Assembly (NCBI GenBank): GCA_041984585.1
Contig: JBHIXX010000017.1
Location: forward strand, 1-54,335
Reading direction: 5' to 3'
DNA: 54,335 bases
Origin: Pseudolysinimonas_A sp041984585
Lineage (GTDB): Bacteria > Actinomycetota > Actinomycetes > Actinomycetales > Microbacteriaceae
In this document: positions 32,206 to 39,789 of the stretch, one piece after another
Layout of the letters: every line of letters starts with the position of its first letter
How positions within the stretch are numbered: position 1 is the stretch's first letter
The notes under the pieces: model-generated
Database searches by the model: none
What the model saw: the letters and a program-made list of their open reading frames with translations, nothing else
What the model was told of the DNA's origin: nothing
Program-made: the position numbers and the translations under genes

Positions 32206-35200
32206 ATGTACCCCCGCCACCGCGACGCCGACGGCGTGCCCGCCTCCCCGGACTTCCCCGAGATCGAGCGCGGCATCCTCGCCTTCTGGAAGCAAGACGA
32301 CACCTTCCGCGCCTCGGTCGAGCAGCGGGACGGCTGCCCCGAGTGGGTGTTCTACGACGGCCCGCCGTTCGCCAACGGCCTGCCGCACTACGGCCACCTC
32401 CTCACGGGCTACGCGAAGGACCTCTTCCCGCGCTACCAGACGATGCGCGGCAAGCAGGTGCACCGCCGCTTCGGCTGGGACACGCACGGGCTCCCCGCCG
32501 AGCTGGAGGCGGAGCGGCAGCTCGGCATCACCGACAAGAGCCAGATCGAGGCGATGGGCATCGCCGCGTTCAACGCGGCCGCGAAGAAGTCGGTGCTCAC
32601 CTACACCTCGGAGTGGGAGGAGTACGTCACCCGGCAGGCGCGCTGGGTCGACTTCGAGAACGACTACAAGACGCTCGACCTGCCGTTCATGGAGAGCGTC
32701 GTCTGGGCCTTCAAGACCCTGCACGACAAGGGCCTCGCCTACGAGGGCTACCGGGTGCTGCCCTACTGCTGGCGCGACCAGACCCCGCTGAGCAACCACG
32801 AGCTGCGCATGGACGACGACGTCTACAAGATGCGGCAGGACCAGACCGTCACGGTCACCTTCCCGCTGGTCGGCGAGAAGGCGGAGGCGCTCGGACTCAC
32901 CGGCGTGCTCGCGCTCGCCTGGACGACGACCCCGTGGACGCTGCCCACCAACCTCGCGCTCGCGGTCGGTCCGGAGATCGAGTACGTCGTCGTCCCCGGC
33001 GCGGACGGCGTGCACGCCTACCTGCTCGCCGCCGACACCCTCGGGTCGTACCTGAAGGAGCTCGGCTACGAGTCGCTCGACGACGCGCGCGCCGCCGTCA
33101 CCCGCACCGTACGCGGGGCCGACCTGGGCGGTGTGCACTACGACCGGCTGTGGGACCACTTCGCGGATGCCGACACCTGGGGCACGCAGAACGCGTGGCA
33201 GATCCTGGTCGCCGACTACGTCGCGACCGGCGAGGGCACCGGCATCGTGCACCAGGCGCCCGCCTACGGCGAGGACGACCAGGTCACCTGCGCCGCGGCC
33301 GGCATCCCGGTCATCCTGTCGCTCGACGACGGGGGGAACTTCCTGCCGGTGGTCGCCGAAGTGGCCGGGATGCACGTGTTCGACGCCAACAAGCCGCTCA
33401 CCCAGTTGCTGCGCGACGGCGGCCGGCTGTTCCAGCAGAAGAGCTACGAGCACTCCTACCCGCACTGCTGGCGGTGCCGGAACCCGCTCATCTACAAGGC
33501 GGTGTCGTCGTGGTTCGTGCGCGTCACCGACATCAAGGACCGGATGGGCGAGCTCAACCAGCAGATCACCTGGGTGCCCGAGAACGTCAAGGACGGCCAG
33601 TTCGGCAAGTGGCTCGACGGCGCCCGCGACTGGTCGATCTCGCGCAACCGCTACTGGGGCTCGCCGATCCCGGTGTGGAAGAGCGACGACCCCGAGTACC
33701 CGCGCGTGGACGTCTACGGCTCGCTCGCCGAGCTGGAGCGCGACTTCGGCGCGCTGCCGACGAACCCCGACGGCGAGGTCGACCTGCACCGGCCGTACAT
33801 CGACGAGCTCACCCGGCCCAACCCCGACGACCCGACGGGGCGCTCGACGATGCGCCGCATCCCGGACGTGCTCGACGTCTGGTTCGACTCCGGCTCGATG
33901 CCGTTCGCCCAGGTGCACTACCCGTTCGAGAACAAGGACTGGTTCGACGGCGTCCCCGCCCGCGACGGGCAGCCGGCGCAGGAGCGGCACAACCCGGCCG
34001 ACTTCATCGTCGAGTACATCGGCCAGACCCGCGGCTGGTTCTACACGATGCACGTGCTCGCCACGGCGCTCTTCGACCGCCCCGCGTACTCCAACGTGAT
34101 CAGCCACGGCATCGTGCTCGGCAACGACGGGCAGAAGATGTCGAAGTCGCTGCGCAACTACCCCGACGTGTCGGAGGTGTTCGACCGCGACGGCGCGGAT
34201 GCCATGCGCTGGTTCCTGATGTCGTCGAGCGTCATCCGCGGCGGCAACCTCATCGTCACTGAGGAGGGCATCCGGGCGGGGGTGCGCGAGCTGCTGCTGC
34301 CGCTGTGGAGCACGTACTACTTCTTCACCCTCTACGCGAACACCGCGGCCCCGTCGGGCGCCGACGCGGCGGACGGCGAGGCCGAGCCGGGATACACCGC
34401 GCGGCGTCGCACCGATTCGCCGCACCTGCTCGACCGCTACATCCTGGCCAAGACCCGCGAGGTGCTCGAGCAGGTCACGGCGAACCTCGACGAGCTCGAC
34501 AGCCCGTTCGCAGCGACCGCGCTGCGCGACTTCGGCGACGTGCTGACCAACTGGTACGTGCGGCGCAGCCGCGACCGCTTCTGGGACGGCTCGGACTGGA
34601 CGCCGGCCGACGGCGAGGGGCACTGGACCGACGCGTTCGACACCCTCTACACGGTGCTCGAGACGCTGTGCCGGATGGCGGCCCCGCTCCTGCCGCTCGT
34701 GACGGAGGAGATCTGGCAGGGTCTCACCGGCGAGCGCTCGGTGCACCTGACCGACTGGCCCGACGCCTCCGAGTTCCCCGCCGACCCGGAGCTGGTCGCC
34801 GCCATGGACCGGGTGCGCGAGGTCGCCTCCGCCGGGCTGGCGCTGCGCAAGGAGCGGAAGCTGCGCGTGCGCCTGCCGCTGGCGCGGCTCACCCTGGTCA
34901 GCGAGGACGGCGGCCGGTTCGCTGACTACGGCGACATCCTGCGCGACGAGCTCAACGTCAAGGAGCTGGCGCTCGAGCAGCTCACCGACGATTCGCCCGC
35001 CGAGTACGGCATCGAGCGGCGGCTCACCGTGAACGCCCGCGCGCTCGGGCCGCGCATCGGCAAGGACGTGCAGCGCGTCATCCAGGCGGCGAAGTCGGGC
35101 GACTGGTCGGTCTCGGCCGACGGCGCGGTGACGGCCGGCGGCGTCGACCTGGTGGCGGGCGAGTACGACCTGGTGCTGCAGATCGCGGACCCCGACGCGG

Positions 35201-35556
35201 CGATCGCGTTCCTGCCGGGTGGCGGATTCCTCGTGCTCGACACCGCGGTGACCCCGGAGCTCGAAGCCGAGGGGCTCGCCCGCGACGTCGTGCGCGCGGT
35301 GCAGCAGGCGCGCAAGGACGCCGGGCTCGACGTGAGCGACCGCATCGCGCTGCGCCTCGCCGGCGACGACGTCGCCGTCGCCGCGATCGAGGCGCACCGC
35401 GGGCTCATCGCGGGGGAGACCCTCGCCGTCTCGCTCGACGTGACGGCGGTCCCGTCCACCGGGAGCGCGGTTGCCGACGGGGCGACGAGCGGCGAGGCTG
35501 GAGCCGTGAACGTCGGAGCCGCCTCGACCGTGACCATCGGAGTGGAGAAGGCGTGA
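32206..35556 (+). CDS. ileS: Isoleucyl-tRNA synthetase
   Basis: The 1116-residue class I synthetase has the HIGH-equivalent HYGH in NGLPHYGHLLTGYAKD, an editing domain (TTPWTLPTNLALAVGPE ... GTGIVHQAPAYGEDD) and KMSKS in GNDGQKMSKSLRNYPD. A long anticodon-binding region and C-terminal domain follow (DUF5915-like, common in actinobacteria and eukaryotes). It charges tRNA-Ile and edits Val-tRNA-Ile. The size and sequence fit the eukaryote-like IleRS type, which is often less sensitive to mupirocin; this is an inference from length and motifs. Control is by the T-box upstream. It overlaps folC by four bases. Confidence 0.97.
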   Translation: MYPRHRDADGVPASPDFPEIERGILAFWKQDDTFRASVEQRDGCPEWVFYDGPPFANGLPHYGHLLTGYAKDLFPRYQTMRGKQVHRRFGWDTHGLPAELEAERQLGITDKSQIEAMGIAAFNAAAKKSVLTYTSEWEEYVTRQARWVDFENDYKTLDLPFMESVVWAFKTLHDKGLAYEGYRVLPYCWRDQTPLSNHELRMDDDVYKMRQDQTVTVTFPLVGEKAEALGLTGVLALAWTTTPWTLPTNLALAVGPEIEYVVVPGADGVHAYLLAADTLGSYLKELGYESLDDARAAVTRTVRGADLGGVHYDRLWDHFADADTWGTQNAWQILVADYVATGEGTGIVHQAPAYGEDDQVTCAAAGIPVILSLDDGGNFLPVVAEVAGMHVFDANKPLTQLLRDGGRLFQQKSYEHSYPHCWRCRNPLIYKAVSSWFVRVTDIKDRMGELNQQITWVPENVKDGQFGKWLDGARDWSISRNRYWGSPIPVWKSDDPEYPRVDVYGSLAELERDFGALPTNPDGEVDLHRPYIDELTRPNPDDPTGRSTMRRIPDVLDVWFDSGSMPFAQVHYPFENKDWFDGVPARDGQPAQERHNPADFIVEYIGQTRGWFYTMHVLATALFDRPAYSNVISHGIVLGNDGQKMSKSLRNYPDVSEVFDRDGADAMRWFLMSSSVIRGGNLIVTEEGIRAGVRELLLPLWSTYYFFTLYANTAAPSGADAADGEAEPGYTARRRTDSPHLLDRYILAKTREVLEQVTANLDELDSPFAATALRDFGDVLTNWYVRRSRDRFWDGSDWTPADGEGHWTDAFDTLYTVLETLCRMAAPLLPLVTEEIWQGLTGERSVHLTDWPDASEFPADPELVAAMDRVREVASAGLALRKERKLRVRLPLARLTLVSEDGGRFADYGDILRDELNVKELALEQLTDDSPAEYGIERRLTVNARALGPRIGKDVQRVIQAAKSGDWSVSADGAVTAGGVDLVAGEYDLVLQIADPDAAIAFLPGGGFLVLDTAVTPELEAEGLARDVVRAVQQARKDAGLDVSDRIALRLAGDDVAVAAIEAHRGLIAGETLAVSLDVTAVPSTGSAVADGATSGEAGAVNVGAASTVTIGVEKA

Positions 35557-36908
35557 GCGACGCCGACGACGCCCGCCGCGAGGCGGAGGCGGTCTACCAG
35601 GAGCTGATCGCGCGGATCGGGGAGAACAACCCGCAGCCGCGTCTCGAGCCGACCCGCCGTGCCGTGGAGCTGCTCGGCGACCCGCAGTCGTCGGCGCCCG
35701 TGGTGCACCTCACCGGCACGAACGGCAAGACCAGCACGGCGCGGATGATCGAGTCGATGCTGCGCGCCTCGGGGCTGCGCACCGGGCTGCTCACCAGCCC
35801 GCACCTCGTCGTCGTGAACGAGCGCATCGTGATCGACGGCGAGCCGGTCTCCGATGAGGCGCTGGTGCGCAACTGGCGCGACATCGCCCCGCACCTGGCC
35901 CTCGTCGACGCCGAGCTGGCGGCCGACGGCGAGGAGCCGCTCACCTACTTCGAGGCGCTCACCGTGCTCGCCTTCGCCGTGTTCGCCGACGCGCCCGTCG
36001 ACGTGATGGTGCTCGAGGTCGGCATGGGCGGCGAGTGGGACTCCACCAATGTGGCGGATGCCGACGTCGCCGTGTTCACGCCCATCTCCCTCGACCACGT
36101 GCAGCGGCTCGGCTCCACCGTCTCCGAGATCGCCAAGACGAAGGCGGGCATCATCAAGCCCGCATCCCTCGTCGTCACCGCGATGCAGCAGATCGAGGCG
36201 ATGGACGAGATCCGCGCCGCCGCCGAGATGGACGAGGCGAGCGTCGCGATCGAGCAGGTGGACTTCGCGCTGGAGTCGACCGCCGTGGCGGTCGGCGGGC
36301 AGCTGGTGACGGTGCGCGGCCGCGCGGCGCGCTACGACGACGTGTTCCTGCCGCTCTACGGCGACCACCAGGGGCAGAACGCGGCGGTCGCCATCGCCGC
36401 CGTCGAGTCGTTCCTCGGCGACGGCACCCGCCCGCTCGACCCCGACGTCGTCGCGCAGGGGCTCGGCGCGGTCACCTCGCCGGGACGGCTGCAGCTGGTC
36501 GGCGTCGAGCCGACCGTGCTCGTCGACGCGGCGCACAACCCGCACGGCGCGCGCGCCCTCGCCGCGGCGATGACCGAGTTCTTCGATTTCGCCGAGGTGG
36601 GAATCGTGCTCGCCGTGCTCGAGGACAAGGACGCGCACGGCATCGTCGAGGAGCTGGCCCCGGTCGGCTCGCGGTTCTTCGTGACCCGGTCGTCGTCGGA
36701 GCGGGCGATCCCCGCCGACGATCTCGCGGCGCTGGTGCGCGGCGTCGCCGGGCCGGATGCGCTCGACGTCGACGACGACCTGACGGGCGCGATCGAGTCC
36801 GCCCGCGACTGGGCGGCCGAGGACCCGAAGCGTGCCGTGCTCGTCACCGGATCGATCACCCTGGTCGGCGAGGCGATCGCCCTCGCCGAGCGGGAGGGGT
36901 GGAAGTGA
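35553..36908 (+). CDS. folC: Bifunctional folylpolyglutamate/dihydrofolate synthase
   Basis: The 451-residue Mur-ligase-family enzyme has the P-loop TGTNGKTST (about 54-62), SPHLVVVNERI and TYFEALTVLAFAVFADAPVDVMVLEVGMGGEWDSTNV. The C-terminal Mur-ligase domain (VDAAHNPHGARALAAAM) is complete. It adds glutamates to folates using ATP. It starts with GTG within the ileS stop (GTGA) and likewise overlaps the next gene, so it belongs to a tightly coupled operon. Confidence 0.95.
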   Translation: MSDADDARREAEAVYQELIARIGENNPQPRLEPTRRAVELLGDPQSSAPVVHLTGTNGKTSTARMIESMLRASGLRTGLLTSPHLVVVNERIVIDGEPVSDEALVRNWRDIAPHLALVDAELAADGEEPLTYFEALTVLAFAVFADAPVDVMVLEVGMGGEWDSTNVADADVAVFTPISLDHVQRLGSTVSEIAKTKAGIIKPASLVVTAMQQIEAMDEIRAAAEMDEASVAIEQVDFALESTAVAVGGQLVTVRGRAARYDDVFLPLYGDHQGQNAAVAIAAVESFLGDGTRPLDPDVVAQGLGAVTSPGRLQLVGVEPTVLVDAAHNPHGARALAAAMTEFFDFAEVGIVLAVLEDKDAHGIVEELAPVGSRFFVTRSSSERAIPADDLAALVRGVAGPDALDVDDDLTGAIESARDWAAEDPKRAVLVTGSITLVGEAIALAEREGWK

Positions 36909-37381
36909 GCCTCGCGCCCGAGGAGCCCGCGGCGGCGGACGGGGCGACTCCGGACGGCGCGGCAACGCCTCCGGCCGGTCGTCGACCGCGGCGCGAGCGG
37001 GGCGCCCGGGAGCAGCTGCTCTCGACGGTTCTCGCCCTCGAGGGCGTCGTCGTCGTGTTCGCCACCTTCGTCGCCTACGGGCTGAGCGGGCTCGACCCGT
37101 TCGTCGTCTTCGTCGCCGGCGGGTCGCTCATCGCCGTGCTCTTCGTCGTCGCCGCGCTGCAGCGGTTCCGGTGGGGGGTGTGGCTCGGCTGGGCGATGCA
37201 GCTCGTGCTGCTCGCCACGGCGCTCGTCGTGCCGATGATGGTGGTCGTCATGCTCGTCTTCGGCGGCATGTGGATCTGGGCCTTCGTGCGGGTCCGGCAG
37301 ATCGAGGCGGCCCAGGCCGCACAGTCCGGGCAGCCGGGTGATGAGTCGCGGCCGGGGGCCGCGGGAGGAGGAGAGTCGTGA
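36905..37381 (+). CDS. DUF4233 membrane protein
   Basis: This 158-residue protein starts at GTG overlapping folC. About 40 Pro/Ala/Arg-rich residues precede four hydrophobic helices: LSTVLALEGVVVVFATFVAY, FVVFVAGGSLIAVLFVVAAL, GVWLGWAMQLVLLATALVV and MMVVVMLVFGGMWIWAFVRV. The pattern and the invariable position between folC and ndk identify the actinobacterial DUF4233 family, whose function is unknown. Its stop overlaps the ndk GTG by four bases. Confidence 0.85.
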   Translation: MSLAPEEPAAADGATPDGAATPPAGRRPRRERGAREQLLSTVLALEGVVVVFATFVAYGLSGLDPFVVFVAGGSLIAVLFVVAALQRFRWGVWLGWAMQLVLLATALVVPMMVVVMLVFGGMWIWAFVRVRQIEAAQAAQSGQPGDESRPGAAGGGES

Positions 37382-37800
37382 CCGACATCGAGGAGACCCT
37401 GGTGCTGGTGAAGCCGGACGGCGTCGCCCGCAGCCTGACGGGCGAGATCCTGCGTCGCATCGAGGCGAAGGGCTATTCGCTGGTCGACCTGCGGATGCTG
37501 CACGCCGACCGCACGCTGCTCGCCGCCCACTACGAGGAACACCACGGCAAGCCGTTCTACGAGCCGCTCGTCGAGTTCATGGAGTCGGGTCCGGTCGTCG
37601 CCGTGCGGGTCGCGGGGCACCGCGTGATCGAGGGCTTCCGCTCGCTCGCCGGCACCACCGACCCGACGACGGCCGCCCCGGGCACCATCCGCGGCGACCT
37701 GGCGCGCGACTGGGGCCTCAAGGTGCAGCAGAACCTGGTGCACGGCTCGGACTCGCCGGAGTCGGCCGCGCGCGAGCTGGCGCTCTGGTTCCCGGCCTGA
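37378..37800 (+). CDS. ndk: Nucleoside diphosphate kinase
   Basis: The 140-residue protein has ETLVLVKPDGVAR with the nucleotide-contacting K12, HHGKPFYEPLVEFMESGPVV, and the phosphorylated H122 in NLVHGSDSPESA. It exchanges phosphate between nucleoside di- and triphosphates. It starts at a GTG overlapping the DUF4233 stop and is the last gene of the ileS-folC-DUF4233-ndk operon, closed by a strong hairpin. Confidence 0.97.
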   Translation: MTDIEETLVLVKPDGVARSLTGEILRRIEAKGYSLVDLRMLHADRTLLAAHYEEHHGKPFYEPLVEFMESGPVVAVRVAGHRVIEGFRSLAGTTDPTTAAPGTIRGDLARDWGLKVQQNLVHGSDSPESAARELALWFPA

Positions 37801-37820
37801 TCGCGGCGCGCCCGAACGGA

Positions 37821-37857
37821 GAACGGCCCGGCACCCCGTGAGGGGGCCGGGCCGTTC
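37821..37857 (+). terminator. Hairpin terminator after ndk
   Basis: GAACGGCCCGGC (37821-37832) pairs perfectly with 37846-37857, with a further CCCC/GGGG pairing inside. It stands between converging genes and may act in both directions. Confidence 0.85.
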
Positions 37858-37875
37858 CGCGTGCGCGGTCGACGC

Positions 37876-38790
37876 CTACGGCGTGGGCGTCGGGGTCGGG
37901 GTCGGGGTCGGGGTCGCAGTGTCGTCGGACTCCGTCGCCGGGTACTGCTGGGCGAGGAAGTTCACGAACGAGGTCGCATCGCTCGGGGAGCCGGTGTACG
38001 CGACGCCGTTCACGATCACGGTCGGCGTGCCGGTGACGTTCGCGATGTCGGCGTTGGGGATCGGTCCGGTGAGCGCCCGGTTGGTCGCGGCGGTCACCCA
38101 GTCGTCGTACCGACGGTCGCGGATGCAGGCCTGCACCTCGTCGGTGTCGGCGCCCACCGTCCCGGCGACCGTGATGATCTCGTCGTCGGAGAGGCCCACC
38201 GTGTTCTCGGCGGGCTGGTTGGCGAACATCGCGGCGACGAAGTCGTGGAACAGGTCGGGCTCCTCGGCGGCCACGCAGGCGGCGGCGTTGGCCGCCCGGG
38301 TCGAGTACTCGGTCCCGAGCGACAGGCGGTCGAGGATCGAGATCGGGTGCACCTCGAGCGTGGCCTCGCCCGCGGCGACGAGCTCGTCGATGGTGGCGGC
38401 GTTGGTCTGCTCGAACACGTTGCAGATCGGGCAGAAGATGTCGATGTAGCTGACGATGTGCAGCGGGGTGTCGATGTCGTCGGGGTCGGTCGCAACCGGC
38501 TCGCCGCCCTCGGGGATGGCGTCCGTCAGCACCGGCACGATCTCGCCGTTCTCCCCGGTGAGCAGGATGCCGTCGCTCAGCATGTTCTCGGGGCCGGGGC
38601 CCGCGGGGCGGGTTCCGGCGTAGATCGCCCATCCGACGCCGCCGAGGATGGCGAAGATGACGATGGTGACGAGGCCGCGGAACAGGATCTTGTTCCGGGT
38701 GTCACGGCGCTTCTGCTGTTCGCGCTCCATGCGGGCCGTCTCGCGGGCCGCCTCGCGGCGCTGATTCTTGGTGAGTCGCTCTTCGGGCAC
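37876..38790 (-). CDS. Membrane-anchored DsbA-like thioredoxin-fold oxidoreductase
   Basis: The 304-residue protein has a basic cytoplasmic N-terminus, one membrane helix (about 37-58) and an extracellular thioredoxin/DsbA domain with the CPIC active site (C120, C123). The cis-Pro motif GTPTVIVNG lies near residue 255. It ends in a Thr-Pro repeat. It likely introduces disulfides into exported proteins. The VKOR gene 52 bases upstream on the same strand provides the reoxidising partner. Confidence 0.9.
   Translation of the reverse strand: MPEERLTKNQRREAARETARMEREQQKRRDTRNKILFRGLVTIVIFAILGGVGWAIYAGTRPAGPGPENMLSDGILLTGENGEIVPVLTDAIPEGGEPVATDPDDIDTPLHIVSYIDIFCPICNVFEQTNAATIDELVAAGEATLEVHPISILDRLSLGTEYSTRAANAAACVAAEEPDLFHDFVAAMFANQPAENTVGLSDDEIITVAGTVGADTDEVQACIRDRRYDDWVTAATNRALTGPIPNADIANVTGTPTVIVNGVAYTGSPSDATSFVNFLAQQYPATESDDTATPTPTPTPTPTP
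37880..37917. repeat. GTCGGG hexamer repeat encoding a Thr-Pro tail
   Basis: About five to six copies of GTCGGG/GTGGGC-like hexamers at the 3' end of the DsbA-like gene encode a Thr-Pro run. Unit changes would alter tail length in frame. Confidence 0.8.
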
Positions 38791-38842
38791 GGGGGAACCT
38801 TATAGGACGCGACCCGGAGGTTCCCCGAGGGAAGGTGACGTG

Positions 38843-39454
38843 TCAGCCGATGACGAGGAACAGCTCGCGCAGCCAGTCGAGGCGCAGCTGCGCGAGCAGC
38901 GCGACGACCGCGTACGAGACGAGCACGATCGGGATCAGCCAGGACAGCGCGAACCGCCCGGCGCCGCGCACCCGCTCGCCGAACACGCCCTCCGCCGCAT
39001 TGCGCGCGGTCACGTACCAGAAGGTCGGGATGGTGACCGACCAGGTGAGCATGCACCAGGGGCAGAGCGTGCCGAGCACGTAGATGCTCGAGTAGATCAG
39101 GAAGATCACCAGGGCGAGCGCGCCGAGCACGCCGAGGTTGAACACGATCCAGTACCAGCGCGGGAACCGCGCACCGGCGAGCACGCTCATCCCGACGACG
39201 AGGGTGGCCGTCCAGCCGAACAGGCCGAGGATCGGGTTGGGGAAGCCGAACAGCTCGCCCTGCCACGAGTCGAGGTTCACCCCGCACTGCACGAGCACGC
39301 TGAGGTTGCAGTCGAGGTCGGCCGCGGGGTTCTCGAGCAGCAGGAACTTGTCCATCGTCAGGGCGAAGGCGGCCCACAGTCCGATCACCCCCGCCACCAC
39401 GAGCCAGATGGCGAAGATCCACGGACGGCGGGGCGCGGCGGAGGTGTCGGTCAC
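38843..39454 (-). CDS. Vitamin K epoxide reductase (VKOR) family protein
   Basis: The 203-residue membrane protein has four or five helices and the VKOR cysteines: loop pair C49 and C57 (DCNLSVLVQC) and the redox pair C131-P-W-C134. Bacterial VKORs reoxidise DsbA-like proteins using quinone, replacing DsbB in actinobacteria. The downstream DsbA-like gene fits this. The GTG at 39454 is chosen because GATAAT lies 6 bases upstream. It is divergent from rne. Confidence 0.92.
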   Translation of the reverse strand: MTDTSAAPRRPWIFAIWLVVAGVIGLWAAFALTMDKFLLLENPAADLDCNLSVLVQCGVNLDSWQGELFGFPNPILGLFGWTATLVVGMSVLAGARFPRWYWIVFNLGVLGALALVIFLIYSSIYVLGTLCPWCMLTWSVTIPTFWYVTARNAAEGVFGERVRGAGRFALSWLIPIVLVSYAVVALLAQLRLDWLRELFLVIG

Positions 39455-39460
39455 CCCGCG

Positions 39461-39466
39461 ATTATC
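39461..39466 (-). promoter_or_regulatory. -10 box of leaderless promoter for VKOR
   Basis: GATAAT, a strong match to the consensus, lies exactly 6 bases upstream of the GTG at 39454. Confidence 0.55.
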
Positions 39467-39789
39467 CCCGACGGCGCTGCGCATCCGGTGGGACGAAGGT
39501 CCGTGCGATACTGGTGGGCAACCGTCCCGGCCGCGCCGGGACGCACAAGAACAGACTTTCCGGGCTTCACCGGGCCACGAGTGCCGCCGAGGCGCGCACC
39601 GTGTCGGATGCCGGCTCCGAGCGTCGTGACAGGGCGCACCGCGTCGTGAGAGGACGCGAGCGGCGATCCCGCATCCTTCGGGAGGGGTCGGCGCCCGACA
39701 GAGAGGATTCGCGGCACCGGTGCACCCGGCGCCGCGCAGGAGCAGCCAGGCGGAGGCGCGGCCCCGCCGGCCGAGGAGTTGCACCAGTG
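39467..39789 (+). promoter_or_regulatory. rne promoter and long 5' leader
   Basis: GATACT (39507-39512) is a likely -10 box, placing the RNA 5' end near 39520. Right after it CGTCCCGG (39523-39530) and CCGGGACG (39536-39543) can form a hairpin at the very 5' end. AAGAACAGACTTTCC follows as an unusually AT-rich single-stranded candidate. The remaining 230 or so bases before the rne start contain no recognised gene. E. coli rne is autoregulated through a long leader; a parallel here is inference. Confidence 0.4.

Noticed and set aside
32086..35397. A 1103-residue minus-strand frame opposite ileS
   Set aside because: Composition (His/Val/Glu/Arg repeats such as HRxVEH) is typical of the antisense of a real gene; ileS on the plus strand is unambiguous.
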